This document shows positions 7,823 through 15,333 of a stretch of 33,573 nucleotides of DNA, piece by piece. Made by a program: the position numbers and the translations under genes. Numbering within the stretch: the first letter of the stretch is position 1; each line of letters starts with the position of its first letter. The DNA is from a virus, in IMG/VR virus record IMGVR_UViG_3300045933_000173, positions 1 through 33,573 of that record, one strand, 5' to 3'. A model generated the notes under the pieces. That model saw nothing but the letters and a program-made list of their open reading frames with translations, was not told the DNA's origin and did not search any database.

Positions 7823-10800
7823 ATGGCACTTTTCGGCGGCGCCAACCAAACGGCCTTTGACCTTTCGGGCGCTTCGCTCTACGGGCGCCAGAACGAACTG
7901 ATCGCCTTCAAGCCGGAATGGCTCACGGACGATCCGCAAGACTGGTGGTTGGGCGCTTCGTCGCCCGACGCCTTCGACGCCACGCGCTCGCCCGGCCTTC
8001 TATTTTTCGACCGGCGCGCCGGACTCAATTCGCGCGGACTTCTCGCGTGGATCGCCGATAGCCCGAGCGGCAAAACGGATTTGACCTATGCGGCGCCGGC
8101 CAATCGCGCTGTGAACATTGTCGGGCTTTGGAAGTTCAACCCGCTTGCCGGATCGGTTCCGTTCGAAGTGGACGCCAGCAAGTCGGGACTTGTGACCAAC
8201 TTGAACGCCGACCAGGTCGACGGTTTCGACGCCGTTCAATCGCCGGGCACGGCGGCGCCCCCGGCTAATTCGATTCAAGTGTCCCGCACAAGCGGCCGTC
8301 TCACGGTGGGCGACGCGGTCGACCCTTACGACGCGGTCAACTTCAAGACGTTGCAGGCATTCAGCGCCGGCATTTCCACGAAGCTCGCTTGCCAGTGGGC
8401 CACCGTATCGACCCTGAGCGTCACGGCGAGCGGCGGCAATACGCTCACCTCCACCGTCAACGGCGAATTCAATCCCGACCCCGACACGCGGCCGGGCATC
8501 GGCAAGCCAAAGGTCAACGACCGCGTCCTGGTCAAAAACCAATGGGTCACGGGCAACGTCGATTCGATCGCGATCCCCAACGGCATTTATTATCTCTTCA
8601 ACACGGGCTCTCCGACCACGCCCTACGTTCTCAAGCGAACGACCGACGCCGATCAGGACGGCGAGCTTTCAAGGGGCAACATGGTCTTCGTCGAGAACGG
8701 CACACAGAACGCCGGTTCCCAGTGGCAGTTGATCGACACGAGTCCCGACGGCGGCGGCACGACCTATGGGCCCGCCATCAATCCGGGCGTCGAGCCCAAT
8801 TGGTGGGCACTCTTTTTCAAGGGATCTGCCTACCAAGGCGGCAACGGGATCGTTGTTCAAGGTCTGACGATTCATTTTGCGCAAGCCGAACCCTACACGA
8901 TCGGATCCTTGTTCAGCGCGAAGACGACTACCGAAGTCGACGAAGTCTTGCCACCGTCGGCCAAGCGGTTTCTTTCGCATTCCGGCGTTACGGACACACA
9001 GCCGTTCTGGGACACGGTCGATTGGGCGGACATTCCCGACAAGCCGCCGACGTTCACACCGACAGCGCATCAACACCTTGTTTCCGATGTGATCGGCGGC
9101 AACGCGTGGTCGATCGCGCGCTTCGGCGCAAGCGGAACGTTGGACACCGGGAGCGCGAATTTCAAATTTGACCCGGCCAAGGGCGTTGTGATCGGCGGAG
9201 CTACGGTCACGCCGGGCACACAATTCTTTTTTACGTCCGCGCCGGCGTGGACGACTGGCGCTTCGGTTTTGGCGTGGAGCGAAACGACGGGCGAAGTCAC
9301 GGCGCGCCCGGTCTCAAGCCTATTGGAAGGCACCTGGCCGACGCAGTCGGGAACCCTGCACCGCCATGTGCGCTGGGGATCAAGCGTTGACCGACTGACG
9401 GACGCACTCCTGATCGATGACGAAAGCGGAACGCCGAAGATCACGCGCCCGATTGTCAGTGGTCAAAACCTTGGAACGGCCGCGATTGAATTTGGAACTT
9501 TCTATACGTCGATCGCCAACGTCGGGACATTGATCGCCGGCGTGTCGACGGGCACGACGCCGGCCGTTGTTCTAGGCGTTGATTCGACGAGCGGGCGCAA
9601 TGAAGTCAAAGGCTATACGTCGGTCCTTTCCGCCTGGGTTGGCCTGACGCAAAACGCGGTCGGGTACGGGAACTCAAGCGGCCGGCTCACGGGCGATCCG
9701 ACTAAGCTCTACTTCGACGGAGCTCAACTTCGGATCCTGGCCGGGACGGCCGCGGCGCCGGCGTTGTCATTCATCGCGGACGCGGACACGGGCTTCTATA
9801 GCTCCGGGGCCAACGAGATTTCAGTTGCTACGCAGGGATCGCAGGTCGCGTTGTTTGGCACCGCGTTCTTCCGGCTCGTGGCGGGCACGGCGGCACTCCC
9901 GGCGTACTCGTTCATAGGCGACCCAAACACCGGGTTTTACGCTACCGGGACCCCCGATGAAATCGGCATAGCGTCGAACGGGACACAGGTTGCTGGGTTC
10001 GTTCCGGGCGCCTTCAGGACCGTGGCAGGAACCGCTGCGATTCCGTCGCATTCGTTCCTCAACGATCCCGACACAGGTCTTTATAACTCCGGGGCCAACG
10101 AACTCAGCGTCGCCGTGAACGCTGGCCAAGTTGCCGCGTTCGCGACGAGCGGCATTCGACTGATCGCAGGAACGCAAGCTGCACCGGCCCTGTCCTTCCT
10201 TGCCGACACGGACACGGGCATTTACCAAACCGCCCCCGGCCAAATGGACGTCGGCGTCAACGGCGCCCGCGTCGGGACGTTCGCGCCTGGTCAATTGCAG
10301 CTCCTCAACGGGACGGTCGCATTGCCCGCGCTGACGTTCGTCGACACGGACACGGGCTTTTACGCGGCCGGCTCTGGGCAAATCGACGTGACGGCCAACG
10401 CCGTTCGCGTCGCAACGTTTTCACCGGTCGGCCTTAGCGTCGGCATGTTCTCGCCCACGGCGCTTTTGGAAGTCGGCGCCGGAACCGCGAGCAAGGCCCC
10501 GATGCGCTTTGCGGCGTCGGGCAATGTCCTTGTGTCGTCGCCGATCGCCGGTGCCGTCGAATCGGACAACAATCGGTTGCATTTCACGAACACGATCGCC
10601 GGCGCCGCCGCCCGGCATCCGATCGCCCATTACGACGACCTGAACTTTACGAACGACGCGACCGCCATCATGGCCGGCGCCGTTCGCTTTTCGGCGCCAG
10701 CGGCCGGCAAACATTGGGCGGAATCCACGATCACGGGCGGCGCTATTGGAACGGGCGACTATAGCGTTTTCATTCGGCTTCGATGGAACCTAGCTCCATC

Positions 10801-12091
10801 GGGGATCAATTGGGGGATTTACTGTTTTACGATAAGCGCGGGCGATAGTTCGGCGCCATACGATTTTTCGGCCTATAACGGCCAGGGAAATCTTGTCATA
10901 ACTCAACGTGACGCCGCAGGAGTTGCGTCCACCAGCGCCGCAATCGTCATGACCCGATGGGCGGGTCGGGTCATTGACCTTGTCGTCACGCGCACCGCCG
11001 GCGTCGAGGCTGTTTACATCAACGGCGAAAAACAAACGCACACGCCCGGCGCCTTGGCCGCGCAAACCTTCGTGGGCGGCGCCACGACGTTCAAGGTGCG
11101 GGTCGGGAACTTGCACAACGGCATCATTCCGACGCCCGATCCGATCTACCGATTCGTCTTTTTCAATAGAGCCCTTTCTCAAGCCGATGTTTCGGATCTT
11201 TCCCGCTTCCAAATCCACGTCGCCGATATGTGGGGAAGCTTGACCCCTTCTTATGTGTCCGACTTCAGCGCCGGGACGCATGGATGGGCGCGCGGCAACA
11301 GTGTCGGAACCTTGAGCGCCGCCGACGGGATCGGCGGCAAGGACGATGTGTTATCCTACGTTGCGCCGTCGGGCGCGGCGGGAAGTTATTGGATCACCCA
11401 GGGCACCTTGACTCGCGGGAAAACGTCACGCCTTTCGCTCAATTATTACCTTCCGGCGACCAACGCCGTCGTTAACCAGGTTACACTCCAGCTCTACAAC
11501 ACGGGGACCTTAGCGGCGAGCGGTGTCGCTGGCACCTTCGGCGTCTGGACGCCGCTCACGGTCGAAGGCCGTGATATTTTCGGGCCCGGTGCGAACACCA
11601 CTTTCGGCGTCTACGCGGCGCGCAATGGTTCCCTTACCATCACGCCAAACGGAACGGATCCCTTCTACATTCGCGACGTTCTGATGACCCAGGTGGGCGC
11701 GATCGTCGATCTGGACTTCGGCGAAATCATTGCCGGCCAAGTTCGCGACTGGTCGACGCGCTACAACGCCACGCTTTTTGGATCCTTCGAAGTCATCCGG
11801 CCACGGTATACGCCAGTCAGTGTCACGGATCCGGGCGGCGGTATCACAACGATCGGTCTTCGACGCTACGTCAAAGGGGTCACGGCCAGCGACGATTCAA
11901 CGCACACGATCACGCATAATTTCAACCTAGCCGGCTTCGGTCTCATGGTCGCGGCCTGGGAGGATGCAAGCGGACTTGGGATCGTGACCGGCAAAAAGCG
12001 GATCGACGCGAACACGGTTCAAATCACGTTGAACAAGATCGGCGCACCGTCGCCTGCGACCAAGGCGTTGACCGTCGTCATTACTGGATAG
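7823..12091 (+). CDS. Large tail fibre / side-tail protein with five tandem repeats and LamG-like domain
   Basis: A 1422-residue protein with ribosome site GAGGAA before ATG. About residues 160-330 contain a motif seen in many phage fibres: PKVNDRVLVKNQW, PNGIYYLFNTG, LKRTTDAD, GNMVFVENGT. From codon 641 there are five tandem repeats of 47-48 residues (starts at nt 9743, 9884, 10028, 10169, 10310), each with a 'GTxAxPxxSFxxDxDTGxY' core, typical of trimeric fibre shafts. About 950-1130 resembles a concanavalin/LamG-type carbohydrate-binding fold (GDYSVFIRLRWNL ... VYINGEKQTH ... YRFVFFNRALSQADV). A second carbohydrate-binding-like region follows (about 1140-1290), then a short C-terminal domain. 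Likely role: recognising a host surface glycan. Glu codons are mostly GAA, unlike upstream genes. Confidence 0.85.
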   Translation: MALFGGANQTAFDLSGASLYGRQNELIAFKPEWLTDDPQDWWLGASSPDAFDATRSPGLLFFDRRAGLNSRGLLAWIADSPSGKTDLTYAAPANRAVNIVGLWKFNPLAGSVPFEVDASKSGLVTNLNADQVDGFDAVQSPGTAAPPANSIQVSRTSGRLTVGDAVDPYDAVNFKTLQAFSAGISTKLACQWATVSTLSVTASGGNTLTSTVNGEFNPDPDTRPGIGKPKVNDRVLVKNQWVTGNVDSIAIPNGIYYLFNTGSPTTPYVLKRTTDADQDGELSRGNMVFVENGTQNAGSQWQLIDTSPDGGGTTYGPAINPGVEPNWWALFFKGSAYQGGNGIVVQGLTIHFAQAEPYTIGSLFSAKTTTEVDEVLPPSAKRFLSHSGVTDTQPFWDTVDWADIPDKPPTFTPTAHQHLVSDVIGGNAWSIARFGASGTLDTGSANFKFDPAKGVVIGGATVTPGTQFFFTSAPAWTTGASVLAWSETTGEVTARPVSSLLEGTWPTQSGTLHRHVRWGSSVDRLTDALLIDDESGTPKITRPIVSGQNLGTAAIEFGTFYTSIANVGTLIAGVSTGTTPAVVLGVDSTSGRNEVKGYTSVLSAWVGLTQNAVGYGNSSGRLTGDPTKLYFDGAQLRILAGTAAAPALSFIADADTGFYSSGANEISVATQGSQVALFGTAFFRLVAGTAALPAYSFIGDPNTGFYATGTPDEIGIASNGTQVAGFVPGAFRTVAGTAAIPSHSFLNDPDTGLYNSGANELSVAVNAGQVAAFATSGIRLIAGTQAAPALSFLADTDTGIYQTAPGQMDVGVNGARVGTFAPGQLQLLNGTVALPALTFVDTDTGFYAAGSGQIDVTANAVRVATFSPVGLSVGMFSPTALLEVGAGTASKAPMRFAASGNVLVSSPIAGAVESDNNRLHFTNTIAGAAARHPIAHYDDLNFTNDATAIMAGAVRFSAPAAGKHWAESTITGGAIGTGDYSVFIRLRWNLAPSGINWGIYCFTISAGDSSAPYDFSAYNGQGNLVITQRDAAGVASTSAAIVMTRWAGRVIDLVVTRTAGVEAVYINGEKQTHTPGALAAQTFVGGATTFKVRVGNLHNGIIPTPDPIYRFVFFNRALSQADVSDLSRFQIHVADMWGSLTPSYVSDFSAGTHGWARGNSVGTLSAADGIGGKDDVLSYVAPSGAAGSYWITQGTLTRGKTSRLSLNYYLPATNAVVNQVTLQLYNTGTLAASGVAGTFGVWTPLTVEGRDIFGPGANTTFGVYAARNGSLTITPNGTDPFYIRDVLMTQVGAIVDLDFGEIIAGQVRDWSTRYNATLFGSFEVIRPRYTPVSVTDPGGGITTIGLRRYVKGVTASDDSTHTITHNFNLAGFGLMVAAWEDASGLGIVTGKKRIDANTVQITLNKIGAPSPATKALTVVITG

Positions 12092-13378
12092 ATGAGCGTT
12101 CCGGTATTCTCGCAATTGACCCTTGGCTCCGACAGCACGCTGGCCAAGCCGGCCCTTTGCATCGCCGACTGGGCCAAACGAGATGAAGGCTACGCGTCAG
12201 CGACGGGGATTTCGGGGACGCCGACCTTGATTGCGATCGGGATCGCCGGCGTCGCCAAGGCTTGGTTTGACGGAAGCGGCACGTCCGTTTCGACCCTCGG
12301 AATTGCTTCCCCATACGCGCCCGAAGCCAGCGCAATGCGGGTCCTGGCGTGGAACACAAGCGGCCGCGTCGCGGCCTTGGCGCCGCCGGCAAGCGACGGC
12401 TTGGCCCTGATCGGCAACACGTCGGGCGCGCTCGCTTGGGGCGCCGTCACGCCGGGCTATCACGTCCACAGAATCAGCGACACCCCGCAAACGCTTTTCT
12501 TCGACGGCCACCTGATCGCGACACAGGCGGGCTTCGACCTGGGATCAACTGGGATCCCTTGGCGCACGCTTTACACGGGCGGGATCGTCATGGGGGGCGC
12601 GTCGACGGCCGGCGTGACGAACGCGGATTTGGTCTTGCGGGATCGAACGCTTAACAGCTTCAAGGCGATTCAAAGCCCGACCGCGGGCGGCGATCAGGTT
12701 TTGAAATGGGTCAACGGCGTCGTCAATTGGTCGACCGAAACCGTCGGGCCGCAAGGGCCGGTTGGCCCACAAGGACCGCCAGGGCCGCAAGGCGTCAAAG
12801 GGGACACGGGCGCACAAGGACCCCAAGGCATCAAGGGCGATACCGGCGCGACGGGAACACAAGGGCCCCCAGGCATCCAAGGGCCGGCTGGACCCAAGGG
12901 TGACACGGGCGCCACAGGCTCCCAGGGTCCGAAAGGCGATCCAGGCGCGCAAGGACCCCAAGGCATTCAAGGGCCTCAAGGACCACAGGGCCCGCAAGGG
13001 ATCCAAGGCCCTGCCGGTCCGGCTGGCGCGTCGAACGTCATCGGATGGATCCATTGCCGCGTCGTGGGCGGCGCGCCTCAAACGGTTTCCCCGATTTCGT
13101 CGGGCGGCGTCGCGATCGCGATCGGGCAATTCTCGGGCCTTTCGCACCAATTCACCGCGACCTTTTCCGCGACCGCCGCCGGCGATTATTCGATTCGAGC
13201 GGCGTTTCGACCGGCCTTCGCCGGCGGCAACGCCGCCGTTGTCCCGGTCTTGAACCGGCAAGCCAACGCGAGCGGAAATCACGTTTGGCACTTTTGGGCA
13301 AACGACATGCGCGGGATCGGCGGGCCTGGGATCGAAGTCGGTTCAGTCGAAACCGTTTTCGTTGAGCTCTTGAGGTAA
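12092..13378 (+). CDS. Collagen-like tail fibre protein
   Basis: A 428-residue protein starting immediately after the stop of the large fibre gene (TAG then ATG). Residues about 1-218 are Gly/Ala/Ser/Thr-rich and fibre-like. Residues 219-314 (nt 12746-13033) form 32 uninterrupted Gly-X-Y triplets, many GPQ, GPA, GDT and GIQ, which should form a collagen triple helix and so imply a trimer. The C-terminal about 114 residues look like a beta-rich globular head of the C1q/TNF type or a receptor-binding tip ([11 protein letters not shown] ... [20 protein letters not shown] ... [10 protein letters not shown]). It is probably a distal fibre joined to or accompanying the 1422-residue fibre. Confidence 0.85.
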   Translation: MSVPVFSQLTLGSDSTLAKPALCIADWAKRDEGYASATGISGTPTLIAIGIAGVAKAWFDGSGTSVSTLGIASPYAPEASAMRVLAWNTSGRVAALAPPASDGLALIGNTSGALAWGAVTPGYHVHRISDTPQTLFFDGHLIATQAGFDLGSTGIPWRTLYTGGIVMGGASTAGVTNADLVLRDRTLNSFKAIQSPTAGGDQVLKWVNGVVNWSTETVGPQGPVGPQGPPGPQGVKGDTGAQGPQGIKGDTGATGTQGPPGIQGPAGPKGDTGATGSQGPKGDPGAQGPQGIQGPQGPQGPQGIQGPAGPAGASNVIGWIHCRVVGGAPQTVSPISSGGVAIAIGQFSGLSHQFTATFSATAAGDYSIRAAFRPAFAGGNAAVVPVLNRQANASGNHVWHFWANDMRGIGGPGIEVGSVETVFVELLR

Positions 13379-13383
13379 CACCT

Positions 13384-13746
13384 ATGAACATAATCGAACT
13401 GCCAGAATCCTTCCTTCAAATTCATCCCCGGCTTCGGGACGCGCGCGTTAAGCCGCCTGATGAATCGTTTCCTGGGACAACGACGGTCCTCCTTGAGGTC
13501 GCATCCGTCATGATGAATTGGCCGCAAACGGGTGAAATGACCGGCTTTGGTCAAATCGCCGAATCCGTCGTGGGCGTCCCGACCAATCCCAACGACGAAC
13601 CGGCACTTTCCGGGGAACGCATTGTCGGCGGCGTTCAATTGTCGGCCGCCGACTTCATGAGCATTCCGGGCGCCGCCCAATTCTTCTCCAAACTCCAAGA
13701 CATGATCTTCAATCGCTACGAGGCACAACAACCGCCGGCCGCATGA
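13384..13746 (+). CDS. Unknown protein, late operon
   Basis: A 120-residue protein preceded by TTGAGGT about 10 bases before ATG. It has no signal peptide, membrane segment or recognised motif. The sequence is mixed alpha/beta with a Pro-rich N-terminal third (RLRDARVKPPDESFPG) and ends in a helical region (FFSKLQDMIFNRYEAQ). It lies between the collagen-like fibre and a DUF1617-like gene and is coupled to the latter by ATGA. A fibre-assembly or tail accessory role is plausible. No family was recognised. Confidence 0.6.
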   Translation: MNIIELPESFLQIHPRLRDARVKPPDESFPGTTTVLLEVASVMMNWPQTGEMTGFGQIAESVVGVPTNPNDEPALSGERIVGGVQLSAADFMSIPGAAQFFSKLQDMIFNRYEAQQPPAA

Positions 13747-14147
13747 AGCACAAATTGACCCTAAACGAGGCGATCCGAATCACGAACGCGATCCAAAAAC
13801 TGGACGCGCCCGACATTGCCGCCGCTCTCAAGCCGTCGAACCGGGCGGTGTTTCGTCTGGCCAAAAACAAGGCGCGCCTTGAGGCGATCTTGACGGTCGC
13901 CCGCGAAACGTACCGGGCCGCCGAATTGAAACAATTGGACAAAGCCAAGGCCGAAGGCCGGGAGACGTTATCGGCCGACGAAGCGGCCGGTCTTCAACGG
14001 TTGAATTTGGACCTCGGGAACGATTCGGAAGAGGTCGACCTGATCGAAATCCCGTTATCCGAATTCACCGGGCCGGGCGGCGCCGGTGGTTTGATCGGCG
14101 CCCTTGCCGATCTCGAAAAGGTGATCGTCGATGCCGAGGCAGCGTAA
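13743..14147 (+). CDS. Helical phage protein, DUF1617-like
   Basis: A 134-residue protein coupled to the upstream gene by ATGA. The N-terminal half (about 1-75) is strongly helical, with LTLNEAIRITNAIQKL and FRLAKNKARLEAILTVARET. This recalls DUF1617-type phage proteins, small helical proteins often encoded after fibre genes. The C-terminal part is acidic, then Gly-rich (EFTGPGGAGGLIGAL). Function of the family is unknown. Its last 17 bases overlap the next start. Confidence 0.55.
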   Translation: MKHKLTLNEAIRITNAIQKLDAPDIAAALKPSNRAVFRLAKNKARLEAILTVARETYRAAELKQLDKAKAEGRETLSADEAAGLQRLNLDLGNDSEEVDLIEIPLSEFTGPGGAGGLIGALADLEKVIVDAEAA

Positions 14148-14349
14148 GCAACAGAGGATGCCTGTGTTTCTTAACGACATCGAAGCCGCCGCTTACATCG
14201 GCGTTTCGGTTCGCACCTTCAAGACTTGGCGCAGGACGAAGGGGATTCCGTTTGTCGTTCTGGGCTCAAAGACTGTTCGCGTGTCTCGTCGCGACCTCGA
14301 GGAATGGATTGCGCAGCGTCAGCACAGGATCGAACCCCTGCCTACCTAA
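14131..14349 (+). CDS. Excisionase-like helix-turn-helix protein
   Basis: A 72-residue basic protein. Residues about 10-60 match the MerR/excisionase-type winged HTH found in Xis proteins: an opening helix (FLNDIEAAAYIGVS), recognition helix (VRTFKTWRRTKGIPFV) and wing (VRVSRRDLEEWIAQRQ). The start at 14131 is favoured by AAAGGTGAT 8 bases upstream; ATG at 14158 is the alternative. It overlaps the upstream gene by 17 bases. It is the last clear regulatory-type gene of the late strand, about 1 kb from attP, so a role in excision or late control is possible. It is one of three such small HTH proteins in the genome. Confidence 0.7.
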   Translation: MPRQRKQQRMPVFLNDIEAAAYIGVSVRTFKTWRRTKGIPFVVLGSKTVRVSRRDLEEWIAQRQHRIEPLPT

Positions 14350-14367
14350 GAAAGTGATCGTCGACGC

Positions 14368-14532
14368 GTGAGACCTCGCAATCGAACGCTTTGGGCTCTT
14401 GCCGCGATCCTGATCGCCGCCGGCGTAATCGGCTGCACGCTCGTCTACCGCAGCCAGGACGTGGATCTGAGTCAGGACCGCGCGATCGTCGGGACCAACC
14501 GGGTCATCGATGTTCACCTGGCGCCGCGATAG
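14368..14532 (+). CDS. Small putative lipoprotein (possible lysis accessory)
   Basis: A 54-residue protein starting at GTG 14368. The N-terminus is RPRNRT followed by a hydrophobic stretch LWALAAILIAAGVIGC (about 8-23), which ends in a lipobox-like VIGC, and then a short polar tail to LAPR. This fits a type II signal peptide and membrane-anchored lipoprotein. It is the last rightward gene before the leftward block and its end overlaps the convergent secreted-protein gene by 29 bases. Short lipoproteins at the end of late operons can be spanin-like (Rz1), but this one lacks the Pro-rich body of Rz1 and no Rz partner was found. The ribosome site is weak. Confidence 0.45.
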   Translation: MRPRNRTLWALAAILIAAGVIGCTLVYRSQDVDLSQDRAIVGTNRVIDVHLAPR

Positions 14533-15040
14533 TGACCTCGGGAGTCTCGTCACTATGGAGAACCGCCCTGAAATAGATGCCATTGAAGACGTTGGAAGTG
14601 AGAAGCGGATAGGTGACCAACAGGACTTCCTGGTAGGTCCAGAATGGAAACGGCCTGGCGTATAGGCCAGGTTCAGGCGCAATGCCGTAAAACTCATAAT
14701 CCTCCGGATCTATCCAAGTGAAGGCATTCTTTCGAATGCGATCCCATCTCTCCCACCAACCAAAAAGGCGGGTGCTGGTTTGCTCATGCCAGGTCTTTAG
14801 ATCGGTGGACCAAAGGATCCGCACATCGGAATCCCGGGTTGCGCCGCTGATTCGAAAGTAAGGCTCCCCGCCAAACAACATGGGATAGCGACTGGGCGAC
14901 GGAAACGGGGATGGAGGAATGGGCAAAACCGAAAGGCGGTCGATCTTCAACTCCTCGGCAGCACCAGCCTGCAACCAAAGGGCCAAGATGGCAGCAAGCC
15001 AAATCAAGCATTGCGGACAGGTGGAACGAATCGGGTTCAT
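14504..15040 (-). CDS. Secreted cargo (moron) protein with Verrucomicrobiota-like pattern
   Basis: A 178-residue leftward protein; ATG at 15040, with a TTG one codon upstream less likely. The N-terminus is a signal peptide: a positive start (MNPIRS), hydrophobic core (CLIWLAAILALWL), then AGAA before EELK, probably the cleavage site. The mature part has RISGATRDSDVRILWSTDLK followed by TWH, an aromatic-rich middle (WERWDRIRKNAFTWIDPEDYEFY) and GIYFRAVL near the end. The order 'W.sTDL..W ... D..... ..FYRA' is widespread in secreted proteins of Verrucomicrobiota. It is transcribed opposite to the late genes and lies beside attP, so it would sit at a prophage end. That is the classic place for a lysogenic-conversion gene. 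Function unknown. Confidence 0.7.
   Translation of the reverse strand: MNPIRSTCPQCLIWLAAILALWLQAGAAEELKIDRLSVLPIPPSPFPSPSRYPMLFGGEPYFRISGATRDSDVRILWSTDLKTWHEQTSTRLFGWWERWDRIRKNAFTWIDPEDYEFYGIAPEPGLYARPFPFWTYQEVLLVTYPLLTSNVFNGIYFRAVLHSDETPEVTIAAPGEHR
14529..14556. terminator. Hairpin at the convergence of late and leftward genes
   Basis: A perfect 8-bp inverted repeat ATAGTGAC / GTCACTAT with a 12-base loop. It begins at the stop of the rightward lipoprotein gene and lies inside the last codons of the convergent secreted-protein gene. It could act as a bidirectional end signal, but neither side has the U-run of an intrinsic terminator. Confidence 0.35.
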
Positions 15041-15093
15041 CAAGGTACAACTTAGTTATCGGTTTTGTTTGGGAAGAACGTGAGGAGAAGACG

Positions 15094-15114
15094 AGTGGTA
15101 TATGGAGTGGACTA
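15094..15114 (+). repeat. Probable integrase arm-type site, copy 1
   Basis: A 21-base sequence (agtggtatatgg..gtggacta) that recurs once, in the same orientation, at 15313-15333 with one mismatch. The two copies flank the tRNA-derived core about equally near, as arm-type integrase binding sites do in phage attP regions. Binding is inferred. Confidence 0.6.
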
Positions 15115-15163
15115 AATGCTTTTCCGTTTGTTCTAGGTTCGAGTTGTAAGTCGTTGATTTCGT

Positions 15164-15212
15164 TGGTGGGTTGGCCGGGACTCGAACCCGGGACCAACGG
15201 CTTAAAAGGCCT
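15164..15212 (-). other. attP: attP core: 3' half of a tRNA-Lys(UUU)-type gene
   Basis: Read leftward from 15212, the sequence gives an anticodon loop CUUUUAA with anticodon UUU and the 3' anticodon stem (GCCGT). A five-base variable loop (TGGTC) follows, then a perfect T-arm CCGGG-TTCGAGT-CCCGG, the 3' acceptor strand CCAACCC, discriminator A and CCA. The 5' half is not tRNA-like: upstream sequence gives only a partial acceptor match (GGTTGG) and no D-arm. A tRNA 3' end next to an integrase gene and between two direct repeats is the hallmark of an attP that recombines into the 3' end of a host tRNA gene and restores it. A degenerate complete tRNA is the less likely alternative. Confidence 0.75.
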
Positions 15213-15312
15213 CTCCGTTCTTCCACCATTCCCAACCACCCGCATCCAACCCTTGCAAATACGCTTGTTGCGTAATCGCTGGTAGCGGGCGTTTGAACAT
15301 TTCCATGAATGC

Positions 15313-15333
15313 AGTGGTATATGGGGTGGACTA
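15313..15333 (+). repeat. Probable integrase arm-type site, copy 2
   Basis: Second copy of the 21-base direct repeat found at 15094-15114 (one mismatch, g for a, in the middle). Its last three bases are the integrase stop codon (TAG on the other strand). Between the copies lie the tRNA-derived core and no gene. Confidence 0.6.

Noticed and set aside
8389-9171. 260-codon rightward open frame within the large fibre
   Set aside because: It is an out-of-frame shadow rich in Arg/His/Gln, while the fibre frame has recognisable motifs throughout.
12545-13291. 248-codon leftward open frame
   Set aside because: It is the complement of the collagen-like repeats and the fibre domain, with Arg/Leu-rich low-complexity sequence.
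15164-15240. A complete functional tRNA gene
   Set aside because: Only the 3' half is sound. The 5' half lacks a D-arm and the acceptor stem pairs imperfectly (GGTTGG with one end mismatch), and the anticodon stem has an A-G mismatch.
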